In this document: one piece after another, positions 48,267 through 62,390 of the stretch | How the letters are laid out: each line of letters opens with the position of its first letter | Position numbering within the stretch: position 1 is the first letter of the stretch | Assembly: GCA_026874595.1 (NCBI GenBank) | Contig: CM049308.1 | Location: 21,241,867 to 21,305,866 of the forward strand | Origin: Sipunculus nudus | Lineage: Eukaryota; Annelida; Sipuncula; Golfingiida; Sipunculidae | Reading direction: 5' to 3' | DNA: 64,000 nt | Notes under the pieces: model-generated | Told to the model about the DNA's origin: nothing | Database searches by the model: none | The model's input: the letters and a program-made list of their open reading frames with translations, nothing else | Translations under genes and position numbers: made by a program

Positions 48267-49735
48267 AGGCATGTCACTCTGTCTGGGGGTTCCTGGATTA
48301 TCTTACAAGGCATATCACTCTGACGTGACTGGGGGATGCTGGATTATCTAACAAGGCAGTCACTCTGACGTGACTGTGGGTTCCTGGATTATCTTACAAG
48401 GCATGTCACTCTGACGTGACTTGGGGTTCCTGGATTATCTAACACGGCATGTCACTCTGACGTGATTTAGGGTAACTGGATTATCTTACAAGGCATGTCA
48501 CTCTGACGTGACTGTGGGTTCCTGGATTATCTTACAAGACATATCACTCTGACGTGATTAGGGGGTTCCTGGATTATCTTACAAGGCATGTCACTCTGAC
48601 GTGACTTGGGGTTCCTGGATTATCTAACAAGGCATGTCACTCTGACGTGACTTGGGCTTCCTGGATTATCTTACAAGGCATGTCACTCTGACGTGACTTG
48701 GGGTTCCTGGATTATCTAACACGGCATGTCACTCTGACGTGATTGGGGGTTACTGGATTATTTTACAAGGCATGTCACTCTGACGTGACTTGGGGTTCCT
48801 GGATTATCTAACACGGCATGTCACTCTGACGTGATTGGGGGTTACTGGATTATTTTACAAGGCATGTCACTCTGACGTGACTTGGGGTTCCTGGATTTTC
48901 TAACAAGGCATGTCACTCTGACGTGATTGGGGGTTACTGGATTATCTTACAACGCATGTCACTCTGACGTGACTTGGGGTTCCTGGATTATCTAACACGG
49001 CATGTCACTCTGACGTGATTGGGGGTTACTGGATTATTTTACAAGGCATGTCACTCTGACGTGACTTGGGGTTCCTGGATTATCTAACAAGGCATGTCAC
49101 TCTGACGTGATTGGGGGTTACTGGATTATCTTACAAGGCATGTCACTCTGACGTGACTTGGGGTTCCTGGATTATCTAACACGGCATGTCACTCTGACGT
49201 GATTGGGGGTTACTGGATTATTTTACAAGGCATGTCACTCTGATGTGACTTGGGGTTCCTGGATTATCTAACACGGCATGTCACTCTGACGTGATTGGGG
49301 GTTACTGGATTATTTTACAAGGCATGTCACTCTGACGTGACTTGGGGTTCCTGGATTATCTAACACGGCATGTCACTCTGTCGTGATTGGGGGTTACTGG
49401 ATTATTTTACAAGGCATGTCACTCTGACGTGACTTGGGGTTCCTGGATTACATAACAAGGCATGTCACTCTGACGTGACTGGGGGTTCCTGGATTATCTT
49501 AAAAGGCATGTCACTCTGACGTGACTGTGGGTTCCTAGATTATCTTACAAGGCATGTCACTCTGACGTGATTAGGGGGTTCCTGGAGTATCTTACAAGGC
49601 ATGTCACTCTGACGTGACTTGGGATTCCTGGATTATCTAACAAGGCATGTCATTCTGACGTGACTAGGGGTTCCTGGATTATTTTACAAGGCACGCCACT
49701 CTGACGTGATTGGGGGGTTCCTTGGTTATCTTACA
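48267..49735. repeat. 46-bp satellite, copy C (about 32 monomers)
   Basis: Same monomers and 92-bp alternation as 8,885-10,903, but about 551 bp (12 monomers) shorter. The missing part corresponds to roughly 9,400-9,950 of copy A. Both ends match copy A monomer by monomer. Confidence 0.97.
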
Positions 49736-50109
49736 ACTCAGTATTTTGAAATTTATTTAGTTTCTCTTTCTTAGGTGCCATGTCAAAATAACAATCATTT
49801 TAATATCAAGAAAATAGTCAATTTTACGCAATTTTCGAACCATCTTTTTCCTCTCTTTCTTCATATGCATTCATTCGACTTTGATTTCACGCTGTCGTGG
49901 AAATCATTATTTTTAATTGTGACAAGATGTTATGATATAATATAATAATGTAAGCAATGAGTTTAACAGATTCCTTGACCTTTCTGAAGATGATGTCAGA
50001 AAATTGTTTTCTGATTCGCATTCTAAGAATATATGATATTGATCCACTGCAAACAACAACATTAAAGCAGTGTTTTCAAGTAATGTTACAATTTTTTAAC
50101 ATAATTTCA

Positions 50110-50320
50110 AAATTGGTGGGACGGCAGCTCACTCTTAGGGTATATCTGACCGTAATCGCAGATGGTACAGAATGAAGGAAATTTATCAAGCAAATTAAAG
50201 ATGTTTTGGTGTTCCCCAAGGAAGTGTACTCGTCATATTAATCTTCTCTGTCTAACCGTTTTCAAACTTAAAAAGAAAGTGCGTGATTTAGGTATGATCT
50301 TGATTTTTTTTTTAATTTCT
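50110..50320 (+). pseudogene. Dead LINE reverse-transcriptase fragment, copy C
   Basis: 50,208-50,231 encodes GVPQGSVL, and PFKL-type residues follow after a stop. Same relic as at 11,280. The overlapping 72-codon frame 49,957-50,175 covers its upstream part (ending ADGTE) and is interrupted by a frameshift before the motif. Confidence 0.75.
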
Positions 50321-51709
50321 TGGGATTGTTATGCGTCCATGTCCCCTCTGGTCAGACCCCAAGTGGCGCAAGACATTCACGCGTTAGAGAATACTTTTCA
50401 TTATTTTTGTATATACAGCCAAGCAATCGACGCCCTTGCTACAAATCTGACAACAGTTTGTTTAGTTATTTACATACCTGATATTTCAGGTGAAATCAAA
50501 TCACGTCACGTATAGCATAGCATACAGGTAAGGCAGAAAGGAGTTGACAGAATTACTTAGATACATTGTGAAAGTATTCCTCGGAGTTTAAGACCAGACT
50601 GCCCCCCCCCCCCCCCAACCCGGTGAAACCCAGAACCCAGGTAACACACGCACTTCGAAGTAACCATATACTGGTGAAATGAGAAAACATTGTATAACTC
50701 ACCGTATTCGTGCGACTGATCTCACAGGTAACAGTGTTGAGGGGACACCTTGATCAGGACTACGTGGCTAAAACGCTCTCTTTATATATATTTATGCAAG
50801 GTGAACAAGTTGAGACCTGTAAAAGTATTTTACATTGATAAGGCATTCAAGGGACTGAATTCCTTACACGAGACCCTCCTCTTTTCTCCATATCCAGGCC
50901 ACGGTCACAGCGGCGTTCCTTTATTCGAGCAAATTGGATATTAAACGTTTTATTTATTAATATATAAAAGACAATTATCTATAAATTAAAGGACAAGAAT
51001 GTAATAGATATCTGCTGCCTCTTGAACGATCCCTGACCAAACACCTATATGTGTATTATTATACACCGCACCTTACGTCGTGTTGACTAACATTACCTGA
51101 CGCGATTACCAATTTGTTTAAGGATATAGGCATCGAAAGCGTTTCATAAATCCCAGTTTGTTAAATTAAATATATACGTCATCCAATACACTTAAGGGGT
51201 GACAGCCGAGCAGAGACTGCCGAGATAATAACCACTCGACTATCAAAACCCCATCGATTTCGTGCGAGATAAGGGTATCCAAGATCTGTGGGCCTGTAAA
51301 AGTTCAGGCCGTTATCAAATTCTCCTGAAAATGTGTGATATTGACAATATAGGCGCAGGGATGGACGGTGTAATGCCAGGGATCATATCGAACTGTTAGG
51401 CACCAGTTTCCATGTGAGCCTATAATATTTGGAGACCTCTCCGGTAAAGAACGCCTCGGCGGCAGCGGCGGTTCAAGCGGAACCTGCCTGAAAATAGAGT
51501 ATACGGTAACCGCGAAACTTCGCTATGATGGATACAATAATTCCCTCAAACAAGCTTATATCTGTTTATATGCATGTGTTATGCGAACGTTGGGAACCTT
51601 TTTGAAAAGGAAAAGTCGCTGATGCCCACACGCCAATCATAAATACACAAGCATATTACCCGCTCTTTTGCTTATATAAAACGTTTCCCTTACCCATTGA
51701 TTTACCTGC
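50321..51709. repeat. Copy C composite-repeat modules, no gene
   Basis: Near-identical to 11,491-12,886, with a small deletion (about 13 bp) near 50,559 and a longer C run near 50,601. Confidence 0.7.
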
Positions 51710-51847
51710 ATGTCATTCATACAGGTAATATTAATAGGTAATACTATGTACAGGACCGGGAAAATCGGAAAGAAATGGACAGACTTGTATGAACACATCT
51801 TCAAATACAATAGAAAGGTAAATGTTGAACACCGACCATATAGTTAA
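51710..51847 (+). other. Recurrent short reading frame, copy C of the first subtype
   Basis: Same 45-codon frame as 12,887-13,024, with the stop at 51,845. Confidence 0.3.
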
Positions 51848-52568
51848 ATACTGTCCAATAAGCCCCCGAGACCTATTAGGCAGACTCTGCCGAAGAATTG
51901 ACAATATTTACTCATATTCACCGCGTAGTATACCCCCCCCCCCCCAAAAAAAAATAAATAACAGACATATACTTCTATATACTGTAAAAAATTAACTTTA
52001 ACCGAAAATTCAAATTTCTTGAAACATTTGTATAGGTTCCAATCATAAAAAAGAAATGAGCCCATATATGAAATTATTTTTTTTTTAATTTTGCACACCA
52101 TTGAATCATATATGTAAATATACCATGCACATCCTTATCAGGACTACGTGACTACAAGAAGATCAATATTGAAGTACTGCAATTGGACAAGTTGAAACTT
52201 GTGACATTATTGTTGTTGTTAAGGCATTCATAAGAGGTCTGGTGTGCATATCCAGACCACAGTTACAACTAGATATTAAAAAAAAACGGGAAATTTGATA
52301 TAAAACGCTTCATGATTTATTTACATTAACGATAACCATCGATAATTAATATTAATGTTAAAAATGACATATATATTAAATAGATACCAACTACAGCAGT
52401 ATCTGACTATCAATGTTAACCCGACCCAACGACGCGGGACACATCTACAGAGAGGTTATGTTATTACGAGTGTTTTCGTTGTTTTCTCTTTAAAATCTTT
52501 CTAGGCTCAGCAGCGATCCTGATACGAATCCCAATAAAAAACAGTATATGGGAGTCGATACAGGGGAT
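51848..52568. repeat. Copy C tract with poly(C)/poly(A) run
   Basis: Near-identical to 13,025-13,749 except for the lengths of the C and A runs at about 51,934-51,955. Confidence 0.65.
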
Positions 52569-54579
52569 TGGTCACAGTCACATACATTGCTCCAGCGCTG
52601 GGGAGGTAGTCAGTGGTCAGATACATTGATCCAGCGGGGGGGAATAGTCAGTGGTCAGATACATTGGTCCAGCGAAGGGGGGGGGGGGTAGTCAGTGGCC
52701 AGATACTTTAACAGAGCGGTGGGGAAGTAGGCAGTGGTCAGATACATTGACAGATCGGTGGGGAAGTAGTCAGTGGTCAGAAACATTGCTCCAGCGGAGG
52801 GGAAGTCGTCAGTGGTCAAATGCATTGGCTGGCCAAGCGTTGGAGAAGTAGTCAGTGGTCAGATGCATTGGCTGGCCAAGCGTTGGAGAAGTAGTCAGTG
52901 GTCATATACATTGGTCCAGCGAAGGGGAGGTAGTCAGTGGTCAGATACATTGGCCCAGCAGTGGGAAAGTAGTCAGTGGTCTGATACATTGTTCCAACGC
53001 TGGGGAGGTTGTCAGTGGTCAGATACATTGGCCCAGCAGTGGGGAAGTAGTCAGTGGTCAGATACATTAACAGAGCGGTGGGGAGGTAGTCAGTGGTCAG
53101 ATACATTGACACAGCGCTGGGGAAGTAGTCAGTGGTATGATACATTGTTCCAACGTTGGGGAAGTAGTCAGTGGTCAGATACATTGCTCCAGTGAAGGGG
53201 AGGTAGTCAGTGGTCAGATACATATGTCCAGCCGTGGGAAAGTAGTCAGTGGTCTGATACATTGTTCCAACGCTGGCGAGGTAGTCAGTGGTCAGATACA
53301 TTGGCCCAGCAGTGGGGAAGTAGTCAGTGGTCAGATACATTAACAGAGTGGTGGGGAGGTAGTCAGTGGTCAGATACATTGACAGAGCGGTGGGGAAGTA
53401 GTCAGTGGTTTGATACATTGTTCCAACGTTGCGGAAGTAGTCAGTGGTCAGATGCATTGGTCCAGCGGTGGGGAAGTAGTCAGTGGTCAGATACATTGGC
53501 CCAGCGGTGGGGAAGTGGTCAGGGGAATTTACATTGCTCCAGATTTTTTGGAACTATTCAGTGGTCAGATACATTGGTCCAGCGGAGGGGAAGTAATCAG
53601 TGGTCAATCACATTGGTCCAGCTGGCGATGGGGAAGTAGTCAGTGGTCAGATACATTGGCCCAGCGGTGGGGAAGTAGTCAGTGGTCTGATACATTGTGC
53701 CAACGTTGGGGAAGTAGTCAGTGGTCTGATACATTGTTCTAAAGTTGGGGAGGTAGTCAATAGTCAGATACATTGGCCCAGCGGTGGGGAAGTAGTCAGT
53801 GGGCAGATACATTGGTCCAGTGGTTGAGAAGTGGTCAGTGGTCAGATACATTGGTCCAGTGGTTGAGAAGTGGTCAGTGGTCAGATACATTGGCCAAGCG
53901 GTGGGGAAGTGGTAAGGGGCATTTACATTGCTCCAGATTTTTTGGAAGTATTCAGTGGTCAGAAACATTGGTCCAGCGGAGGGGAAGTAGTCAGTGGTCA
54001 AATACATTGGTCCAGCGGGCGATGGGGAAGTAGTCAGTGGTCAGATACATTGGCCTAGCGGTGGGGAAGTAGTCAGTGGTCTGATACATTGTTCTAACGT
54101 TGGGGGAAGAAGTCAGTGGTCAGATACATTGGTCCAGCGGTGGGGAAGTAGTCATTAGTCAGATACATTGGTCGAGTGGTTGGGAAGTGGTCAGTGGTCA
54201 GATACATTGGTCCAGCGGGCGATGGGGAAGTAGTCAGTGGTCAGATACATTGTCCAATTCTGGAAAAGTGGTTAGTGGTCAGAAACAATTGTCCACTGGT
54301 GGTGAACTGGTCAGTAGTCAGGTACATTGGTCCAGTGGTGGGGAAGTGGTCAGTAGTCAGATACATTGGTCCAGTGATGAGGAAGTGGTCAGTAGTCAGG
54401 TACATCGGCCCAGCGATGGGGAAATGATCAGTGGTCAAATACATTGGTCCAGTGATGGGAATATGTCAGTGGTCAAATACATTGGTCCAGTGATGGGAAT
54501 AGGTCAGTTCTTAGATACATTAGTTACGCGGTTGGGATGTGGTCAGTGGTCAGACACCTTTGTCCAGCTCTGGGTAAGT
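52569..54579. repeat. 39-bp minisatellite array (copy C, large)
   Basis: Matches 13,750-15,762 unit for unit, with only a few base differences and a different G-run length near 52,677. No unit gain or loss since the copies separated is visible, which is unusual for a fast-changing minisatellite and points to a very recent duplication, gene conversion or assembly of two alleles. Confidence 0.95.
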
Positions 54580-56614
54580 GATCCAACATATTTTGTATAT
54601 TACAATGAGAAAACGCGGTAAGAAAGAGACAGCCTTTATGAACATTTCTGTATACATTTGATATTAAGGCTAATACCGCCCAGTAAACCCTAGAACCAAG
54701 TATGCATGCTGAGTATTGTTTACCTTGCCCTATATCAAATCCTTTTGGCTTCACCATGCTGTAGGTACACCTTGTACAGGAGTACGTGGCTAAAGGACGG
54801 TCAATATATAGAAATGCAAGTGGGCAAGTCGAGAATTGTTATAGTATAGATAAGACACAGAAGTGGCTGAGGCCATATATGAGAAGCCAGGTGTTTACTG
54901 CTTACACAACCGGTCCTTTAATTTAACTAATTATGTTTTATTTATATATTGATAAACTATATAATTGACCATAAATTATTCTACAAGAAATAAGCTAGAT
55001 ACCTGCCCCCTTCAGAACGCTTCCTGACCATTAATTCACCTTAGTGTCTTATCATTCGCCCGACCTCACGTCATGTTGACACCAATTTTTATACATTAGG
55101 TGCAAGTTTGATGAGTTCTCGGGGGGGGGGGAGGGTGCTCTGGGGCCCCTTCTGGGGAATATAGCAGCACATGATATAATGTGACAGAGACGCATGCTTG
55201 CAGAATTATTCATCCTGATCCGGCTTACCTCTGGTCTTGATTGAAACTGTTTATTATGACGTGCAGAATGAAAACATTGATGTTAAAGCAATCTTAATCG
55301 GGCGCACTATACACTGGTTCAGGAGCTACGTCAGATCAGCAAATATAGTCACATCAACCAAAAAGATAAGATTAAACAGACTCCATGCGCGCACACACAA
55401 TATTATATAAACAGAGGAGAGATGTAACTGACAGATCACGAGAATTGTAAACTGAACATTCAGATTTTTGCGACCCCATGGACATTCAGGACGAGTTCGC
55501 TGCTCATAAAGAAATAAGAAGTGTCAATAAACATACATTTCATGTGTACACTGATCTACACTGAAGAATATATTTAATGAATATGCATATGCCATTCCAA
55601 TGTATGTATAATAACCCTGTTGTCAATCTGAGGCTGAAAGTTTACCAACCGGTAAACCAGACGGATATACCCCGAGTTAAAGGCCAACCCTCTAGAGTAT
55701 ATCACTCAGAACACGCAACAGGGGTGGAAGAAATTCATATTTGAGCGTACCACGGATATAATAGTTGTAATCCGGGCGAATAAAACGTGGTCAGCAAATG
55801 GTGTTGTGTCTTACATGGCCGGCAATGTTTATCTCAAGCACAGCCAAATACATCATTGCACATGCCACAGCCATCACCGCAATCTTGATCTAACCACATA
55901 CCACAGCACTTGAAAATGACAAAATAGCAGTTCAAAAGGGCAACATATCTGAACAAAGCGGCATATTAGATTGCCACACCCAATACCATTTTAATGGATG
56001 AGATGCATCATGTCGACCAATACTTCAGATACTTGGTTTACTAGATCATAAAGACATCATAATATAAAATATAATGCACGTTTTCGGTACAACTATTTCC
56101 TGATTGAACTAGAGAGTAGGCCTTTAACATCAGTGAACAACATGCAATGCAACAGCTTAAACGTCAGATTCAATGTCGGCTTGGAATTATGAGACAATGA
56201 GATAATTGTGTTTGTAATAACAAATACACTAATTCAGCATTCTTAATCCGCCACATCGCGCACTATCAGAACGCCAAGTCGAAACATATTTCATGTTTGC
56301 ACACACATATACACACACAAACGAGCGCACTGTCTTAATAAAATAAAAAAGTAGTTCTGCTGAAACTGGATATTTCAAGAGGCATACAGTTTTTTTTTAT
56401 ACTTAGATAAGCATTGACATTTATGACATGCCCCGTGCTCATAAATGTGAGTAGTTTTTGTGTACATTACACTTCACCCGGCTGACCGACGTACACGGCT
56501 AACCATGATAACGATCCACCCTCTTCAGTTCGCAAAGACTGGGCGGATAAGCAAACGTAAACCGTGGAACTTTTATGTATAATATGTGTGTGTTACGTTT
56601 CACTCGGTAATATT
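54580..56614. repeat. Copy C composite-repeat modules, no gene
   Basis: Near-identical to 15,763-17,797. Nothing coding is supported. Confidence 0.66.
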
Positions 56615-56716
56615 ATGTATATCACCGGGATAAGCGGAAAGGAATGGACAAACTTTTACGAACACATCTACAAATACAATAGAAAGTTATATGTTGGACA
56701 CAGACCATATAGATGA
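56615..56716 (+). other. Recurrent short reading frame, copy C of the second subtype
   Basis: Same 33-codon frame as 17,798-17,899. Confidence 0.3.
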
Positions 56717-57055
56717 GTACTGTCCCATATAGCCCTCGAAACACTCTGTCGAGGAATGTTTTTTTTTTTTATATTTACCGTTAGTATATCCCCCCCCCCC
56801 TCTCCAAAAAAAGGTCTCGTTGTAGAAATTATGGTGCAGATATCAGGGTTTGCAGCATTCTAGCAAATTTGGCCATCTCATTTCTTTTTTAGTTTTATTT
56901 GTATTTTGTTTTTCTTTCATTGGGGTGAATTCTGGAGGTTACACCATACCGAATGTGACGATCATGTTCCACTGTGGCTTTATGTTTTCGGGAGAAAGAG
57001 GCAGATGTCATGGGTTGTCACAGTTTAACTTATGGTCGCCTTTCATCTGTGTCTA

Positions 57056-60000
57056 TTTTTAGCGAACCTGTGAGCTTATGCGTTGGTGTGGCGTCGTCTG
57101 GCGTCCGTCGTCCGTCGTCTGTACGTTAACCCATAATATCTTGAAAACGGCAAGAGTTAGCATCACGAAATTTTATGCAAAAACTTAGTCATCTAAAAAA
57201 CTCATTCGGATTTTGCTTATTTTTTGGCTAACTGCATTTTCTTAGATTTTATAGAGAAAAAGTTAAATAAAAAAAATAACCTTAAAAACTTCTTCTCCGA
57301 AACTGTCAAGCCAAATTGTTCAATATTTCACAGAAATGATTCCTGGAACAATCTCTCTCAAGTTAGTTCGAATGGTTAAAGTTCGGTGATTTTTGGCCGA
57401 GTTACAGGAAGTTGAACATAGTCATCTGTCCAAAAAAGCATACTAAAATTACAGTCTCAGAAACGGCTGGAGCTATCATCACTAAGTTTTATACCAATGT
57501 TGATCACATGAGTCATATCTGAAATTGAGGTATTGGTGGTGCCAACTGCATCGGCCGTTTTTGTACGGGGGTCATCAGTGCCCGTATCATACTGACGGCT
57601 ACAAAAAACTTCTTCTCTGAAACCATACGGCTAAACTGTTTAATATCGCACAGAAATGATCCTAGGGTAGTTCTTTCTGAAGTTTGTTATTATGGTCTCA
57701 GTTCAGTGAATTTTGGCTGAGTTATGGGAAGCTGAATTTAGTCGTATGCCATAACAGCCCATTTTAGCTCAGTGGCTACAAAGATCTTCTCCTCAAAAAA
57801 CCACATTAATTATCTTTAGATGTTGATAATTCAAGTTTGTTCAAATGGTTTTGGTTCAGTGATTTTTGGCTGAGTTATCGGAAGCTTAACTTGATTTTGC
57901 TGTATTTTCCAATATGAGTTATAAACCTGCAAAATGTTTTTTGACTGACGCCACTGAGGCCAATTTGTTTATTATTTTACAAGAATAATCGCATGAATAA
58001 TTCTGGTAATAATTGTCTTTTATGGTTCCAAAGAATGAATACTGGCTGAATTTTAAAGATTGAATAAGTCATTTTACCATATATCATGTTAGCTGTGTGA
58101 AGCAGATACCTCTAGCCTTGCACCAGTTTATCAGCATCTGTTACATCATGCCTCTACACATTTAGATTTCAGGTTATCTATGGTTAATATTGACAAGAAT
58201 GTTTTTTAAAAGCTTTGAAAAAATATAAATTTATTATTTTAGATATTCCTCATGCCAGGCAATGTTTAAAATCACAGGTATACAGCTCTCTCTGGGTATA
58301 TAAAGACGGTTGTACATTGATTATAAATTATTGGTATTCATACTCCACTTAATTCCAGATTTTGCCATCAGTGAGATGTATCTGTATTATAATTTTGCAT
58401 TCATTATGCATCTGTAGTAATTTTTAGCGAACTTGTGAGCTAATACGATGGTGTGGGGGCGTCCGTCGTCTGTACGTTAACCCATACTATTTCGAAAACG
58501 ACTGGAGCTAGCACCATGAAATTTAATGCAAAAAACTTGCATTCTGAAAAACTCTGCATTTCTTAGATTTTATAGAGAAAAAGCTAAAAAAAACTTTAAA
58601 AATCTTCTCCTCCAAAACGGTCAAGCCAAATTGTTCTATATTTCAAAAGAATTATCCTAGGACATGGTTCTTTCAATCATATCAGAAATATATATGTTTC
58701 AATATAAAAAATATATTGTTTCAATTGTAACTTCTGCATTATTGCACAAAAATTATTCGTAGGTGGCCTTTGTTCAAGTTTACTTAAATGATTTTTGGCA
58801 GAATTATTGGACCTGTATCAATGAAAAGACTGCATCTTTTATTATTCTAGATATTTTGATAAAAAGTTTATGAATATGTCAGCTTAAAAAAAAACATTTT
58901 AGCCAAAGTCTTTCAGTATGTGTAAACAGATTAACCTCAGGCCAAGATTGTGTCTGTATCTTTAAATAGGTTTAGAAACTGCCAACTGTTTTAGATTTGG
59001 CAACAGATTAAGAGTTCATTCAGTGCAGCCAAATATAGGTCAAGAGTTCTATCAGTGCAGTCAAGCACAAGGCATGTGATCACCTCATGGGTGACATGTG
59101 AACACCTCATGGGCTGCATGTGATCACTTCATGGGTGTCATGCCCCTCAGGGCTGCATGTGGAGCCAATCTGTGAGCTTATGCAATGGTGTGGCCACTAT
59201 TTCTTTATTGGTAACAGGCTAATGGTCAGTGTGGATCTATTAATAGCTTTGGCAGACTACCAACTGTATCAGATTAGGCAACAGGCCATGAGTTCACTCA
59301 GTGCAGCCAGGTATAGGTCTGGAGTTCACTCAGTGCAGTAGCTTCATTCTATTTATAGCGTAGACAGATTGCCCAGTGCATCAGATTTGGCACCTAAGTT
59401 CAGCCTGGATCTATTTATAGCTTTGGCAGACTGCTAACTGTGTCATTATGCAACAGGTCAAGAGTTCACTCAGTGCAGCCATGTACAGTTCAAAAGTTCA
59501 CTCAGTAGCCTGAGCCAGCAAATTTGTCACAGTTCACTCGGGGCCTTACTCATCTAAGGCAGGTCAGCCCCATGCATCAGACTCATGGTAAGTTTGATGT
59601 ATTGGCCTGATATTTTGACCTGTCTATTTGTCTTTGATGGCTTTCTAGTTCACAAGACAGATGTCGCCACCTACAATGACTTTTGCGCAGTGTATGTGCC
59701 TGCTCATTTCTACAGAGGAATTTGATATATCAGCCTGAAATTAGGCATAATTATACATATCGAATAGCTTTGTCCTATACAAGACTGGTGGTGCCACCTA
59801 CAATAATTTTTGCACAGTGTGTGTCCCTGCTTATTTCTCAGAAGGGGTTTGATATATCAGTCTGAAATTGGACATATGTTTATATCTCTGATAGCTTCGT
59901 TGCATACAAGACTGGTGGTGCCAGCTACAATCATTTTTGTGTTGTGTGCACCAGTGCCAGAATTTTCAGCAGTGATGTTTGTGTAATTGTTTCTTATTCA

Positions 60001-60115
60001 AAATGTTTAGTACTTGCATTGTTCATATACATGAGAAGTAATGGTCCAGCATTGAAGCATAATACCTGGTGTATTTCCCAATGCACAGGTTCGCATTAGG
60101 CCTGTAGGCCATGTT
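57056..60115. mobile_element. About 3.06-kb TIR repeat element, copy C
   Basis: GCGAACCTGTG at 57,062-57,072 and CACAGGTTCGC at 60,084-60,094. Near-identical to 18,238-21,296, so it was carried along in the A/C duplication. The three 128-bp tandem repeats are at 59,596-59,964. Confidence 0.75.
59596..59964. repeat. Three tandem copies of the 128-bp repeat, copy C
   Basis: Equivalent to 20,777-21,145. Confidence 0.87.
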
Positions 60116-61144
60116 TTCAGTTCTTTGGTTTTTGTGTTAAAAAGAAGGCTGGATCCGGCATTAGTTACTGGTATACGTGGGTGTCCATAGATCCTATTTA
60201 GTATTGAAACAATCCAATTAATCTTTCCCATCAGTATTGTGTAGTTAATGGTAGAAAAACTACATTACATTAGGATCTACAGCTGGCATGGACACATGTT
60301 ACTATAATGAGACATGGAGAACTTTTTAATTTGCTTGGCCTGTACACAAAGATAATAGTGGTTTTCTGGACGGGATCACCAGCCCTTTTTCATGATTCTA
60401 TCTGAATAGTATCATGGCTATTGAAATCCTGATGAAAACTACACGTACAGGAACTGTGTATCACTTGGATATTTTAGGAGTTAAGGAGTGTTCAACAACG
60501 TTTAGATATATTGGGGATTTATATCTGTTCAACAATCGTCAGCGATGGTTGCCCGTGCTGTTATCTTTACTTGTGGCAGGATAGAAAACCACAGTACAGC
60601 AATGGTCAGATACATTACTACAGGTGTGGTTAACGGGTCAGTGTTCAGAACAATGCTCCAGCGGAGATAAAGTGGTCCAACATGTTGTGTATTACATTGA
60701 GAAAACGCGGAAAGGAAGAGAAAGGCCTATTGAACATTTCTGCAGAGAATGTAAAAGTATAAACTTGATATTAAGGCTTATCACGCCCAGTAAACCCAAG
60801 AACCCAGTAAGCATACTAAATGTTTGTTTTGCTCGCCTTATAGCAAGCTTTTGGTTTAATTATGCTGTATGGGCACCTTGATCAGGAATACGTGGCTTAA
60901 AGACGGTCAATATATTAAATTGCAAGTAGACAAGTTGAGACTAGTTTTAGTATTTTTGATAAAACATAGAAGTGGCTGAGGCCATATATTAGAGGCCATG
61001 TGTCTATATCGAGGCCACGGTCACAGTGGTATTCCTTAAGTTAGACCAGTTATTTCTTAATTGATAAAATATAGAAATTACCATAAAGTACAAGAATTCT
61101 AACAGATACCTGCTTCCGTCAAAACAGTACCTGACCATTTTTGT
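60116..61144. repeat. Copy C module between two mobile elements
   Basis: Near-identical to 21,297-22,325. No gene seen. Confidence 0.7.
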
Positions 61145-62094
61145 TTTTAGCTCAGCTGACTGAAAGACAGCAGAGCTATAGCGATAACTCTTGTCCGTCG
61201 TCCCACCAGCCGTGCGGCCGTCTGTCAGGTCGTCTCTTAACAAGGCACAAATCGTAACCGTTAGAAACTTCTTACTGTACATCCTAGGAGTCCCATGGAA
61301 AATCTCCATGGAAACCTGAAATTAGGTCTCTGTTATTCATATCCTCAGAGCTATTGGGTTTAGAAATACCCTCCCCCCTCAAATAATTAAAATATGATAC
61401 AAAACTCAAGTATATGAACAACTAATGCATTGATCACCATGATTCTTTGCATGCATATTGATCATGGGGTGTTTCATCACTTCCTGCAGACTGGTGGCAC
61501 CACCTGGATTTTTTCCCAATTTATACCATTTTTTCTCTATTTTTGAGACCTTCAAGGATGTGGTTGCCTGTTAACAGGGCACAAATGGTTAAAATTGGAC
61601 CTAGAATCTTCTAACTTGACATCCAAGGAGGGCCATGAAATATCTTCAGGGAAACTTGAAATTAGGTCTCTCTTACTTATATCCTCTGAGCTATGGAGAT
61701 CAGAATTACCCCCCCCCCCCCGAATAATTAAAAATTTACCTCAAAAGCTCAACTGATGTATTGGTCACCATGACTCTTTGCATGCATATTCATCAAGGAC
61801 TGTTTCATCAGTTCCTGCAGACTGGTGGCTAACCCTAACCTTGATTTTTTTTTTTCGCAATTTTAGGGCACAAATTGTAACAATTGCACTTAGAATCTTT
61901 CTAACTTGACATCCAGGGAGGTCCATGAAAAAATCTCCTTGGAAACCTAAATTAGGTCTCTGTTAACCATACCCTCTGGCCTATGCTTAAGTTCAAAGGG
62001 GTACCACCTACATACAAAATTTGGCTTTGAAAAAATTCCTTTTGTGAATGTTTTCCTAGTCACCTGAGCGTAATGACCCCTGGCTCACTTGTTT
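61145..62094 (+). mobile_element. AGCTCAGCTGAC-family element, copy C right arm
   Basis: Equivalent to 22,326-23,278, differing chiefly in the length of the C run near 61,710. Confidence 0.77.
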
Positions 62095-62390
62095 AAGTTT
62101 TCCGCTTCCTTGCATTTTATGTATAAATATATACTATTTATTGATCACTCTATTGGCTGAAAGCTATATGTAAACATCTGTGAGTCGTGCGAAACAGGAA
62201 TATTTAGATCAATGCCTTTATTAAAGGACAGGGTCATGGCACCATTTAAACCATCCCGGGGCTGCATTTAGTCTGGAAGAATAATTTATACAAAGGGGGC
62301 ACATCGCGAAGTATAAAGTACAGAACTTTTATTTTTAATCTTTGTCCCTTAATTTTCCTGAACAATGATGCCACCCTGCCATTTTACCTC

